Source of the DNA: Epiperipatus broadwayi
Taxonomy: Eukaryota > Onychophora > Udeonychophora > Euonychophora > Peripatidae
Length of the DNA: 64,000 bases
Reading direction: 5' to 3'
Assembly: GCA_028023455.1 (NCBI GenBank)
Contig: JAQFVV010012985.1
Coordinates: forward strand, 282,347 to 346,346
Below, piece after piece: positions 37,890 through 48,849 of the stretch; within the stretch, counting starts at the first letter, position 1; each line of letters starts with the position of its first letter. Below the pieces are notes generated by a model. That model ran no database searches. It was not told the origin of the DNA and saw only the letters and a program-made list of their open reading frames with translations. The position numbers and the translations under genes are program-made.

Positions 37890-39385
37890 GTAATCAATGT
37901 GCATTTACATAAATAATAAAGTGTGTAATATTACATTGTGAGTGGAAAAACATATATTGGTTGATTTTATGAGATTATTATTGTATTTCTAGAATTTTAG
38001 AGAATGTCCCTAATTAAGTTTTTTCTAATGCTTTTATGTTAGTAAATAGGATGTTCTATATTATTTGCATGCAAAAAGCTAATAAAAATAAAAGCTAGAA
38101 TACAACTAATTTAGTTATAATATTTATATCACTGCAATAAAATACTTATATTTTTTAACTTGATTAAAAATATCACTATATTGGATTCTTGATACACTTC
38201 AACATTTAAGCCCATCTTTATAGTAGAAAAAAGATAGTTTAATTTTTTAATATAGACTTAAGCAATTCAAAAGGACAGTTGTAACTAAAAACCCTAGTAG
38301 TAGTCTTGATTTTTAAATTTTTTGATTTAACTTAAGATTTCTGTTTATTTGAATCAAATTGTGTGACCGATTTTTTTTTTTATCTACTTCTACAAAATGG
38401 ATTTTCTTTAATTAAATTTTGTATATGGATTTAATTTCAATGATAATGCAATATAATGATGCATTATTTCAGGGTTATCTAGATTTAGTGGGTCACATTT
38501 CAGACTGCATTCAAATAGTTCAATAAGTTTGGAATCATGGTTTATATATGGTATTTTATTTTTTAAACAAATATTTTTATTTAATTTGAAGAAGAGATTT
38601 GAGGGGCATTTACAGTTAATTAAAATATTACAAAAATGAAGGATGAAATTTTTATTTTTATTTTTTTTGCACAAAACTTGCCTCCTTAATAAAAACTAAA
38701 ATTTTATAACCAATTTTTAACTTATTTCTACTGTATAGATTATCTTCAAATTGTATATGTCATCAGTATAAGGGACAATGCAATAATTGAAAATTATCTG
38801 GTTACTTGTGTTGGTAAGCAGAAAATTTAATTTCAAATATTGGAAATTCAACATTTTTTAAATTCTCAGTTTTTAAAGTAGAATATGAATAGCTTTCTTG
38901 TCTATAATAAATTATTTTAGAAATTAAAATGATATAGAGCTCTTTACAGTAAATCAGTTGCAAAATACCCAAAGTCTAAAAGAAAAATATATATATATAT
39001 TTTATAAAAATACAATCCGCTTTATTTTATTTTGGGTCTAATATACTAAAAAGCAAAAAAAAAAAATTTTTTTTTGAACGAAAATTTTCATTGTTATATA
39101 TAAGCATAGTTAAAAGTGTGTGGTGTTCATAAATTAATTGATTTGTTCAATAATAGAATGTTTATTTGGATCATAAACATTCTAAAAAAATTTCAAATTA
39201 AAATTAATTTATGGATGTATCACCCTTTTATTTAATGTTATCAATAACTAAAATCAAGATTTAATTATATATATATATTTGCCTTTTAGTGCATTAAATA
39301 CAAAATAAATTTTTTTTTTTTTAATGTTTATCGAATATAATTATTGTACACAGAGGATGTGATGTATTTGGCTTCTCCTTAAACG
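37890..39385. other. No recognised feature
   Basis: AT-rich with long A and T runs. The minus-strand frame 38408-38674 (88 codons) shows no recognisable domain. Confidence 0.4.
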
Positions 39386-39389
39386 AAGT

Positions 39390-41400
39390 CAAGAACATCT
39401 CAGAAACTATGCCCAGATAAACCTGTTAGCCATTTTATTTTCCATTCCCCACCCTAAGTCTTCCCATATTCTGCCCCATCCCATTTCCACAACATAATCT
39501 TAGTCAACTCTATAACCTTTATATCTAAATCCCCTTTATCTTTTCGCAAACCCAGCATAAAAACTACTAACTCACTTTCTGTATTGTCACTTTGTTCATA
39601 CCTATTCTCCCATAACTTCATTATCTGTACCCTTTATGCTTGCAAGCATTTACATTCAATCAACAGATGCCTAATATTTTCTATACCTTCCTTACACAAT
39701 TTGCATGCTAAATCACCCATAGTTTTCCATTTACATGTATACTCTCTTGTTGCTAAAGATTTCTTCCGAGCCTTAAACAATAAACTACTTTCCTTACTAT
39801 TATCATAAATTAACTCGCTTCCAATATTCCGTTTACTTCTATATATATTTAAACTCTTCTTACCCTCCATACTACTTCTCCATCTCTCCAACTCCCTATT
39901 TTTTATTAATGCTTCTATTCTTTTATCCCATTCCTTATCACTATAACACTCAACAATCCTCCTAACACAATCATCCCACCTTTTATACAAGTATACTGAT
40001 ATAAATTCTTTATCCAAATCTTTTGCATACCGCATTATCTTTCTCATCCATCTTGTTACCTGCCCTTTACTCATAACCCAATTAAACACTATTTTGGCTA
40101 TTCTTTTACTAGCCATAAACTGCAACCTACCAAACATTTTCATTTTACTTTTTGCATCTCTCATATAGAAACTTTACCATCCCATTTCTCCTTGAATTGC
40201 CTCTTTTGCTGTCCACATCTCTGCATCTAATGCATGTCTTCCTACTTCCCTTTGTACTTTCTCTAAATAATCTAAAATCCTTTTACTAACACATAATGCA
40301 TCATTACCATATGTTAACCCTGCTACTGCAACTCCCTTCCATACAATTCTAGCTACATCATATTTATTATATGAAAATACTGTTAGTTTCTTTACCAAAC
40401 CTTTTCTTTTCTTTGCTTCATTTACCAATTTTTTCTCACATTCAACCAAGCAATTTTCCTGATTACATAAGATGATTCCCAAATACCTATATCTATCCAC
40501 CACACTTAACTTTATATCCCCTAATAAAAAAACTACATCCTCTCTTTCCCCAGTATTAACCATCATTATATTTGATTATTCTTCACTAAATTTAATCCCC
40601 ATCTCTTTATCCACCCTTGCACATGTCCTCAACATAATATCCATATCTTCTCTTCTTTCTGCACATAAAAAGATATCATCTGCAAAAAAAAGACCCGACA
40701 AAGTATATAATCTTTTGCCACCTATTAATGGTATCTCTACCCCTCTTCCTAGTCTTTCTATTGCTTTTTCCATTTCACTCAAAAACAACAAAAACAAAAT
40801 CGGTGACATAGGGCATCCTTGCCTTAATTCCACTCCATTTTTAACTTTAACTGATTCTATATCCCCTAATTGGTAAGTATAATAATTATTTTCATATAAT
40901 TTCTTAATAATATTTACTAAAGCTTCATCCATTCCCAAATTGGCTAATCTTACCCATAATCTATTTCTATTTACTCTATCATATGCTTTCTCTATATCTA
41001 TAAAACTCATATATAATGATCTACCTGAATTCCTACTCATCTCCATAAGTTGTGTAACTACAAACAAACTATCTCCTATATGCCTATCTGACCTAAAACC
41101 TCCTTGCATTTCCCCCACTACATTATTCTCTTCCATCCATTTTACAACTCTTCCATCTACCATATATGTGGAAACTTTATATAAAACTGATGTTACCGCT
41201 ATCGGTCTATAATTATTTAACTTTCTATGATCCTTACCCTTTCCTTTAAATAATAATTTTATTCTTGTATTACTCCAACTACCCGGAAAAACTGTCTTCT
41301 GTGCCATCTTATTAAAAAATGATAATAACTTTGCTTTTTCTCTATGCCCTAAATTCATTACCATCTCTGCTGCCCATCCATCTCTACACAGTAGCGCCAC
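39390..41400 (-). mobile_element. 5'-truncated LINE with nearly intact RT frame
   Basis: The minus strand is open from 41400 to about 39400 apart from two stops: one between 40576 and 40566 (SEE*SNIMM), one at about 40171-40173 (GEMGW*SFYM). The 5' end coincides with a foldback of family P at 41388-41520, so the endonuclease domain is missing. The low number of lesions makes this one of the youngest LINEs here. The protein style resembles LINE proteins abundant in tick and other arthropod genomes; that is recollection, not a search. Confidence 0.8.
39634..41400 (-). pseudogene. LINE reverse transcriptase with C-terminal zinc knuckle
   Basis: In protein order: NNYRPIAVTSVLYKVS (fingers), FIDIEKAYDRV (motif A, catalytic Asp), GVELRQGCPMSPILF (motif B), FFADDIFLC (motif C catalytic Asp-Asp), then the conserved post-RT block DRYRYLGIIL. 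KVQREVGRHALDAEMWTAKE follows, and finally CKLCKEGIENIRHLLIEC, a Cys-x2-Cys...His-x4-Cys zinc-binding end. RT copies element RNA at the nick made by the (here absent) endonuclease. The apparent start at 41400 lies in the abutting P sequence and is not genuine. Two nonsense codons separate the surviving parts 41400-40576, 40566-40174 and 40164-39634. Confidence 0.85.
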
Positions 41401-41520
41401 TCAGTGCAAGCCAGACTAATCAATAGATGCAGGAAGGTTTTATGCACAAACCTCCCCGCATCCATTGATTACTCTGGCTTTTACTGAGTGGTGCTACTGT
41501 ATGGAGAGTTTTGCCTCTGT
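41388..41520. mobile_element. Family P foldback (internally deleted)
   Basis: Inverted arms of about 55 bp: CAGTAGCGCCACTCAGTGC ... AATCAATAGATGCAGGAAGG on the left, and AATCAATGGATGCGGGGAGG ... GTAGCACCACTCAGT on the right when inverted. The loop is very short (TTTTATGCAC). The right arm continues with the full terminal repeat GGAGAGTTTTGCCTCTGTG. A further isolated end, CACTGTATGGAAAGTTTTGT, lies near 41603. It forms the boundary of the LINE at 39390-41400. Confidence 0.75.
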
Positions 41521-41524
41521 GTAC

Positions 41525-41870
41525 AATAATATATACAATAAACATTTTTAAAAAATAAAGCAAAAAACATTTTTATTTTATTTGGATAACTAATGCACTA
41601 TCACTGTATGGAAAGTTTTGTCTCTGTGGAAAACAGCTTGTGTAAGCACAAAAAATAATGATGATGTAAAGTTTGATGTACTTAAAATATAGATTGAACT
41701 TAAAACATTTTTAGTAAAAAACACCACAATTAATGTCTAACACAGTTTCTATGGTAACATTCATAAATAGAATTTAGTTAATTTTTTGATCTGTATATCG
41801 CAATACCCTGAATGATAAATTACAAGGTTAAACAACTTCTAAAGTGATTATTTTAGTCATAATGATTTTT
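41525..41870. other. No recognised feature
   Basis: AT-rich spacer between P elements. Confidence 0.45.
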
Positions 41871-41875
41871 AAAAC

Positions 41876-42325
41876 AGGCAAAACTCACTATATGTATTGC
41901 CACACACAGCAAGCTAGAGCAATCAATGGATGCCAGAAGGCTTGTGCATAAAATCTCCATCTAGTGCCTACTTATCCAATATCCCCAGACTAGATTCTGG
42001 CTTGTGGCCTTCATCAGTGAGGGGCCTTGGATCTGAGAGCACTGCTCCTAGATCTTAGGATCTAATGCAACTCTCTAGCAGCCACCTTTTATCTCCATTT
42101 AATTACAAAACTATGAGTCCTAAATTGAAAACACCTTAATATTTTCAATCCAAGCTCATAAGCTTATATAGTCATATAGGTCTGAACTCAGTCCAGTACC
42201 TATGCATTTTGTTGTCTTTGGTTCTTTAATAACCATAGCCACCACTAGCCTATTAGGCAGGATTGGTTTTAAGCCAATAAACATCACATGATCACATGAT
42301 CATGTGATGTTTATTGGCATAATGA
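41876..42325 (+). mobile_element. Family P transposon, long copy 2
   Basis: It follows the copy at 6952-7379 block by block: GGCAAAACTC, AATCAATGGATGCCAGAAGG, CCCAGACTAG, CATCAGTGAGGGGCCTTGGA, CTAGATCTTAGGATCTAATG, CCATAGCCACCACTAGCCTA. It ends in a perfect palindrome CCAATAAACATCACATGATC / GATCATGTGATGTTTATTGG around 42276-42322. No coding sequence. Confidence 0.75.
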
Positions 42326-42329
42326 TTTT

Positions 42330-42915
42330 TATAAATATATTTATGAATATACTACATGCTTATAAAATGCAAATATAAATGAAATCCATTTCATAAATAA
42401 GGTTGATGAATGTAAATTATTAGATAAAGTTTAGTACAATACATTTATATATCTTGGTACTCTATTATTGATAAAATTATAAAGTACCAAAAACAACGTT
42501 CAAATATATATTTTTTATTTAGTAGAATTAATTAAGCAGAGTATACTTTTGATGCTTTTGCATCATATCCATGGTTATTCTGTTGGGAAAAGCCACTTTT
42601 TGCTAATTTGAAAGCTGTTAGATCTTTGGTTCATTACATATTTATTTTGTACAATGAACCATGCTTCTTTAATCTTATGCTTTCGGTCATGTCCTTCCTC
42701 ACAAATTATTTTAATAATACTTGGATCAAAGCTTAGTACATATTCCCTTTCAAGGTTGTAAAAAGCTGATGTGTTGGTATAATAAAACTTTGTGTTTGCC
42801 TTTTTATATATTAAAGTGTGTTGTGTGATTCTTGCTTTTAGATTGGCCTTCATTTTATTGTAGCATATATATGGATAACCCTTTAGGCTGCATCCAATAG
42901 CATAAATTACATTAG
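42330..42915. other. No recognised feature
   Basis: The minus-strand frame 42575-42853 (92 codons) is the longest unexplained frame nearby. I do not recognise it, and codon use simply mirrors the base composition. Confidence 0.4.
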
Positions 42916-42916
42916 G

Positions 42917-42918
<2 letters not shown>

Positions 42919-42960
<42 letters not shown>

Positions 42961-42984
42961 ATATATATATATATATATATATAT
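42919..42984. repeat. (TA)n microsatellite
   Basis: About 66 bp of TA repeat with one TGTAA interruption near 42957-42961. It borders the Q repeats. Confidence 0.95.
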
Positions 42985-43640
42985 TGAATTACATATTTTT
43001 TATGGATTATATAAACAATGGAAATAAGAAAATATCCATGTAAATAGAAAATAACTTTTAACTTTTGATGTTATTAAGAAATTACCAATTACTACTAATT
43101 AAGAATCCTGAGACCACACCAGTTTTCTATTAAAACATGTTATAGTTTTTTTGTGTGATTTTTTTGAAGTAAAAGGGGTCATCTTTACTTTAAATCTGAG
43201 TTCTTATATGGATTTAAACTCAGAAAGCTATTTTTATAGTCGTGGGAATGTAAAAGAATAGCATCTTCTTGGCATTTTGCAAATAATATTTCTCACTTCT
43301 CCATAGAGTTGTATATGTTGAATTAAAATTTTTTCATGGATTGTTATTATAATAAACAATAGAAATGAGAGATAATATCCATGTAAATGGAAATTATCAA
43401 TTACTACAAATTGAAAATCCCTGAGAGCAAAACAGTTTTCCATTAAACCTATAAAAGTTCTTTTGTTTGTGTTTTGCTGAAATAAAATGGGTTTTCTTTT
43501 CCAGAAAGCTGTTTTTATAGGTGTGAGAATGTGAAAAAATAGCATTTTTTTTGACATTCTGCAAATAATATTCATGAATTTTCTTGAAAGAGTTGTATAT
43601 GTTGAATTAAATATTTTTCATGAATTGTTATGGATTATTA
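42985..43640. mobile_element. Family Q repeat, tandem pair
   Basis: Two diverged head-to-tail units (about 42985-43340 and 43345-43630). Each contains ATCCATGTAAAT, an AATTACCAATTACTAC-like block, AAGTAAAAGG / GAAATAAAATGG, GTGRGAATGTRAAA and ATTCTGCAAATAATATT. They are inverted relative to 26631-27030 and to the third unit at 43645-43880. The frame at 43234-43575 on the minus strand reads through repeat sequence and is not a gene. Confidence 0.65.
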
Positions 43641-43981
43641 TAATAACAATCCATGAAATATATTTAATTTAACATATACAACACTCTGGAGAAGTTTAAA
43701 TTATTATTTGCAGAATGTCAAGAATCTTTCACATTCTCACACCTACAAAAAATAGCTTTCTGGGTTTAAACCCATATAAGAACTTGGGTTTGAAGTAAAA
43801 GAGGATCCCTTTTGCTTCAACAAAACAGCTATTATAGGTTTATTGGAAAAACTGGTTTGGTCTCAAGGATTGTCAATTCATCATCATCATCATCAACCAT
43901 TATCAATCCACTGTAGGATGAAGGTCTCTCCAAGTTCAATATTCATCTTCTCCAATCATTAGCTTCTCTTCTCCACATCAC

Positions 43982-44395
43982 TCATGTACACTTTCTTATT
44001 TCATCCATCCATCTAACATGTGGTCTCTTTCTGGGTCTTTTACAGTCTCTTGGAATCCAGTTTAAGATTTTAATTGTCCATCTACTATCATCTCTTCTAA
44101 CAATATGTCCAACCCAACTCCACTTCAATCTTTTAATTTTTTCAATGAGGTCAGTAACACCTGTTTGTTCTCTTACCCATACATTGTGTTTTTGATTTCT
44201 TCTTGTTACTCCCAACATGCATCTCTCCATACTTCTTTGAGTGGTCTGAAGTCTCTGTATTGCTCTTTTATTAAGTGTCCAAGTCTCAGATCCATAAGTA
44301 AGAACTGGTAAAACACATTTATTAAAAACCTTCCTTTTCAAGCACATAGGCATATTTCTTTTTAGTATCAAGTATTTCTGCCAAAAGCACTCCAA
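43982..44395 (-). pseudogene. RTE C-terminal domain
   Basis: The 137-codon minus frame contains LKRKVFNKCVLPVLTYGSE, TTQRSMERCMLGVTRR, REQTGVTDLIEKIKRLKWSW, VGHIVRRDD and KRPHVRWMDEIRK. This order is diagnostic of the RTE/BovB-like C-terminus. It is followed by the 3' non-coding end and the TGA-repeat tail. Function in this region is poorly defined; RNA or DNA binding is assumed for the family. Confidence 0.85.
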
Positions 44396-44589
44396 CCAAG
44401 TTTAATTCTATCATTAATTTCATCCATTATGTTTCTATCTGTATTAATAATCTGACCAAGGTATTTGTAACTGTTAACTTCTTCTAACTCATCATAATCA
44501 ATTTTTATTTTTCATATTTTGCAAAAATCGATTAAACATTACTTTAGTCTTTTTATCTTTAGTCCTACTTTCATCTGATAACACCTACA

Positions 44590-45198
44590 ACATTTCCTGC
44601 AGATCTAAAGTATTATTTGCAAAAACAACTATATCATCTGCAAAATCTAAATGACTTAAATAATCTCCATTTACTTTCACTCCTTTAGCTTCCCATTTTA
44701 ATCCACAAAATACTTCTTGTAGCACTGCTGTAAAAAAAGTTTTGGAGATATGGAATCACCCTGTCTTACACCCTTTTCAATGTTGATTTTCCTACTATCA
44801 TTATGTAATCTAATTGTTGCTGTTGCATTTTTATAAATATTCTTTAAAATATGACAATATCCTGGATCTATACCTTGATAATCCAATGCTTTAATCACTG
44901 AAGAAATGTTTATAGAATCAAATGCCTTTTCATAATCTACAAATCCAAAGCATAATGGTAACTCATATTCATTTGCCCTTTCTATAACTTTTCTCAATAC
45001 ATGGATATGATCTACTGTACTAAAATCACTTTTAAACTCAGCTTGTTCTCTTGGTTGGTGAAAATCCAATGTTCTCTGTAGACGAGTTGTAATGATTTTG
45101 GTAAAATTTTTGTATAAAACTGATAAAAGGCTGATAGGTCTGTAATTTCTAATATCTTTTTTATCACAAATATTAGTATTAATACTGCATTTTTCCAA
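44590..45198 (-). pseudogene. RTE reverse transcriptase core
   Basis: IRNYRPISLLSVLYKNFTKI (fingers), QAEFKSDFSTVDHIHVL, FVDYEKAFDSI (motif A Asp), IEKGVRQGDSISPKLF (motif B), then, after a frameshift, DFADDIVVF on the minus strand at about 44625-44650 (motif C). The frame 45198-44698 covers motifs A and B. Lesions separate it from motif C and from the C-terminus. Confidence 0.8.
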
Positions 45199-45261
45199 TC
45201 ATCTGATACATGTTTATCATTTAGGCATTTAGTATATAACTTTGATAAAAAAAAATCTATT

Positions 45262-45819
45262 TCAATTGTATATCAATTCTATATCAATTGTAGTTCTATC
45301 ATTACCTGGAGTCTTTTCTTTCTTTATATATTTAATTGCATGTCTCACTTCTTCATTTAAAATTCTGAGCAATTTGAAAGATGTAATAGATATAGGAAGT
45401 ACTTGTTCTTTATAACTATATAATTCTTGATAAAAGTCTTCTACCCATTTCATGATATCATCTCTCTTTTTAGTAATAATTCCATCTTTTTTTCTTATTG
45501 CAGATATAAATTTCCTATCTATACCAAAATGTTGTTTTACATTCTTGAGACTTTTATTTTCTTCTACTGCTTTCCTTGCTAGTTCAGAGTTATACTTTCT
45601 TATATCATTTTCAACTTTTTTCCGCATCATTTTACAAAATTCGAGATATTCAATCTTTTTTAATGCATCATTTTTGTATATCCTCATATTTCTTCTTTTA
45701 TTTATAAATTTTCTAGTCTCAGTAGACATTTTATTGGTCAATTGCTGCTTTTTTCTACCAGTTATCTTTGTTGCAGTTTTTAAAAATGTATTAGTTATTT
45801 TCATATTAATTTCATTCAA
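45262..45819 (-). pseudogene. RTE linker between endonuclease and RT
   Basis: The minus-strand frame of 185 codons, beginning MNEINMKITNTFLKTATK, is Lys/Arg-rich. It contains STETRKFINKRRNM, KHFGIDRKFISAIRKKDG, WVEDFYQELYSYKEQ and VRHAIKYIKKEKTPGNDR. The last is the 'K-x-PG-x-D' block that precedes RT domains in RTE elements. The frame ends at a stop just before the RT, where the linking segment (45200-45260) is shifted. Confidence 0.75.
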
Positions 45820-46019
45820 ATCTGAATCATGTTCAAAATCTACTAATACTTGAAACCGATTTGTAAGTTCTAATTTAAATTCATTAGAATGTTTCTGAAG
45901 GTTAGGAATATCAACTGTAAATATTGTTTTTCTTAATAATTTTTGTCTCTCTTGTTTTGCATTAACATGTATCTTACATCTTACTAATCGTTGATCACTT
46001 CCTGTGTTAAATTTATTAA

Positions 46020-46680
46020 GAACATTACAACCTTGAAATATGTGTTTTCTGAGTCAAAATATAATCCAATTGTGCTGTACCTTCATTTTGATGCCTCCAT
46101 GTCCATTTTTTTTAAACATTTTTTTTCAAAAAAAGAATTCATAATATAAAGCTTTTCTTTTTCTGCAAACTCCACAAGACTATGTCCTCTCCCACTTCTA
46201 TTACCATAACCAAAATTACCTACAGCACTTTCATCTTTCATTTATTTACCAATTTTAGCATTAAAGTCTCCCATAACAATTTTAAAATGTTATTTCCTCT
46301 GATCAAAAGCCTTTTGTACATCCATATAAAAATCTTCTATTACTTCATTATTATGAGAACTTGTTGGGGCATAAACCTGAATTATATGCATTTGGTATCT
46401 GCTATTAAGTTGTATAACTAATCTTGCCACTCTGTCCAATACACCATCAATCTCCACAATGTTGTATTTCCACTTTTTATTTATAATGAATCCTACTCCA
46501 CTTGTATTTCCAATATTTGTGCCTTTATAATAGAGTACATGTCCACTTTTTAAATCAATTGTCTATTCACCTTTTCTTCTAACTTCACAAAGTCCAATAA
46601 TGTCCCATTTAATGTAAGAGTTCTTCTAATTCTTGCAATCTTTCTGCACTTGAAAGTGATCTGCAGTTGTATGTACCTAA
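46020..46680 (-). pseudogene. RTE APE-type endonuclease domain
   Basis: Minus-strand frames read LGTYNCRSLSSAERLQELE, then KWDIIGLCEVRRKGE (catalytic Glu), HVLYYKGTNIGN, IIQVYAPTSSHNN, IVMGDFNAKIG (Asp and Asn of the active site), VEFAEKEKLYIMNSFF, WTWRHQNEGTAQLDYI and finally GSDQRLVR. In the APE family the last block is normally S-D-H-R; here the catalytic His is Gln. There are stops after RRKGE and QRK plus small shifts. The domain nicks target DNA to prime reverse transcription; this copy should be dead. Confidence 0.75.
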
Positions 46681-46799
46681 ATAAAAAGGCGTCAGTTAAT
46701 AGTAATTAATAATTTTTGGTAACATCAAAGGTTAAAGATTATTTTCTATTTACATGGATATTATCTCACATTTCCATTGTTTTATATATATATGTGCGA

Positions 46800-47160
46800 A
46801 TACTTAATTCTAAAAATGAAATGGTTGGATTTCTGGTAAAAAAAAAAAAAAATTAACTGAATGACTTTATTGTTTGATTTAGCTATGTTTTAGCTCAGAA
46901 ATAAAATTGTTCTTTATCTGAGTAAAAGGAGGTTATATGAATTGGAATATCTATGATCAATCTGCCAGTTAATTTTTGAATATTACATGACTTATCATCA
47001 CTGGCCATGTGACTATTTATTTTATTCTTATTATAAACTATTTGAGCAAGATTATTGAATACATATTTGTCAGAAATAAATTTTAACTCCTCATTAAATA
47101 ATCAATTGGCTTTAATGTGCAGTAATCATTGAAAAGAAGTTTGGGCAGAAGAAATACCAA
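46800..47160. other. No recognised feature
   Basis: AT-rich, nothing supported. Confidence 0.45.
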
Positions 47161-47164
47161 AACT

Positions 47165-47222
47165 GAAAGTAATCTGAGGATCTTTTATTCTGGAGTCTAA
47201 CACTCTTCCACCACACTAAACA
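47165..47222 (-). other. tRNA-like fragment (weak)
   Basis: The minus strand reads TTTAGTGTGGTGGAAGAGTG then TTAGACTCCAGAATAAAAGA. The ACTCCAGA string equals the anticodon loop region of tRNA-Trp(CCA) genes, and TGGTGGAAGAGTG resembles a D arm. No convincing T arm follows, so this would be a decayed tRNA or SINE head rather than a gene. Confidence 0.28.
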
Positions 47223-47229
47223 ATGTGGG

Positions 47230-48085
47230 CAGCTTTCTATTGAATATCTAGTACTATTTTATATCACCTGCTGAGATAACATAATATTCTCACACCCCTT
47301 CATGGGTTTTCTGAAAATCTCAGCTTTAAAAATCCATCTTCATTCATGACATTCTGTCATTTTACCATATATATATATTATAACATTTTTCATTTTGCTA
47401 GGCCTCTACACGCTAATATAAACTGCGCGCGAGTTGATCAAGTTATGTCGAAAAGAAGAAAGTTGTATTTCTATTTCTAAAAAACATAACTATATTTTCT
47501 GATCAAACTCGGCCTATTAATTGTTGAGAATTATGCTATTGACGAAATCAGCTTTTAATTTATTCCATATGGGTGCCAGGTCCTTTTATTCTAAAGAGAC
47601 CGATGAAATCTATCGCCAGCACGTCTCGCAAATAAAAAAAGAAAGAATACTTTTAACTTAATCGGTATTACATCATACCGTAACGAGAATTATTTTTTTT
47701 AAGATTATTATTCCTGGGCTTATTAAAACATATTGGCAAAGGTAAATTATGTTTTAAATCTTATTAAACTAATAATAAATTTAATAATAAAAAATAATGA
47801 CTATTATTAATAACGGACAAATGAAAATTGATATTAGAAATATTTTTTTTTATTATAACAGATTAAAAATCTGTTTAAGTTAAAATGAGAATTTCTAATC
47901 AAGTAAATTAGAGAGAACACATATTAATTCAAATATGATGCAATCAATAAAATAAAATAATTAATTAAAAAGTTCTGGTATAAACAAAAGTCTCCTGTAC
48001 AGAAAAAATGAAAGTCTCTATCGGGATTATTTTAAGACTTGTTTGCAAACGCTTAATTTTGTCACAATCAGGAATAAGTAGTCTT
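47230..48085. other. Intergenic stretch with a few CpG-containing spots
   Basis: GC content is slightly higher than elsewhere, with GCGCGCGAG at about 47426 and GCCAGCACGTCTCGC near 47615. No frame longer than about 20 codons with recognisable content. Confidence 0.4.
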
Positions 48086-48090
48086 AACTT

Positions 48091-48413
48091 ACCGGTAAGT
48101 TTTGTGAATTCACGAAGGTTATAGATAACTATGCATAGTTTTTCGGGGTTGAATTGAGCTCACGGCCTTTGATTATTAGTTGATCTTGGTGCTGGTTCCA
48201 TAGGCTAGTCACGTAAGCTTCTCTGGTGTCTATCGGTAATGATGTCAGCTAAAGCTCCGGTCTACTCTCGTATGAATAACTTTTTCATCGTAGAGTGGTC
48301 TGGATTCTTTAATCCAAAACCAAACAAAAGAATATCAGCTAAACCAAGACGTTCCTCCAACCGAATCCCTCCTTTTTATACTAGAGGTCCAGTTTTCGGA
48401 CTTCTGCGCATGC
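48091..48413 (-). promoter_or_regulatory. Candidate promoter, 5' exon and splice donor
   Basis: On the minus strand GCATGCGCAGAAG (48413-48401, NRF1-like) is followed by TATAAAAAG (48380-48372). About 280 bases downstream of the TATA box comes ACCG|GTAAGTT, a strong splice donor (GT at 48092-48091). A transcript starting near 48350 would have a first exon of about 255 bases with three short ATG frames (8, 13 and 5 codons) and no long one, so an untranslated exon is implied. GC content is clearly above the surroundings. The donor sits in a palindrome (ACTTACCGGTAAGT), so strand is not certain. No downstream coding exon was recognised. Confidence 0.3.
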
Positions 48414-48439
48414 TAATACCATGGCATTTTGTGTTTATA

Positions 48440-48720
48440 AACTTATACAGTCTTTATCATTTTTCAATTACTAAGTTCTCATTTTTTTTAATCAAGTTTT
48501 TCGGCCATGTTTAATTAGCTAAAATATTTTTCTTTTAGCTTATCTTTTTACTTGCTTTTGGAATTCTTTTGTTCTCTCCAATTCTACTTTTATTTCTTTC
48601 ATTGTACGTTATTTTTTTTTAAAAAAAATTGTAGTCAAAAAAAATAATCTAAATTTCCTTTTTTTTTTTTTTAGCTTTTACCAAATGCCAATATATTTGC
48701 AACGTATATAAATAAACGTT
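48440..48720. other. No recognised feature
   Basis: T-rich sequence with long T runs near 48610-48680. Confidence 0.4.
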
Positions 48721-48723
48721 ACA

Positions 48724-48756
<33 letters not shown>

Positions 48757-48759
48757 ATA
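48724..48759. repeat. (TA)n microsatellite
   Basis: About 36 bp of TA repeat with one TATTATAT phase change. Confidence 0.9.
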
Positions 48760-48849
48760 AGTCACTACTCTATTTCTAAAATCTACACTATGCTTTTTTA
48801 TGTATAATTATTTATAATTCTTTGCAAAATCTATACTTTTTCCCCCAAG

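Larger units (their letters stand above)
43881..46690 (-). mobile_element. RTE-like non-LTR retrotransposon, about 2.8 kb
   Basis: The order on the minus strand is endonuclease (46680-46020), linker, RT (45198-44600), C-terminus (44395-43982) and a 3' tail of TGATGATGATG repeats (CAT repeats on plus at 43881-43897). This is the layout and tail type of RTE elements. It inserted into a Q repeat with imperfect flanking duplicates GTCAATT (43872-43878) and GTCAGTT (46691-46697). The 5' end begins just before the YNCRSL block, so it is almost full length or slightly truncated. Several stops and shifts make it inactive. Related remnants: 5915-6590, 14780-15295 and 53054-53524 + 58859-59130. Confidence 0.8.
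43645..46790. mobile_element. Family Q inverted unit, split by the RTE element
   Basis: The left half (43645-43880) is the inverted copy of the preceding Q units, meeting at CATGAATTGTTATGGATTAT / ATAACAATCCATG. The right half resumes at 46691 with GTCAGTTAATAGTAATTAAT, ACATCAAAGGTTAAAG and TTTACATGGATATTATCTC. The joining sequence in an uninterrupted Q (26850-26920) confirms that 43881-46690 is an insertion. Confidence 0.75.
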
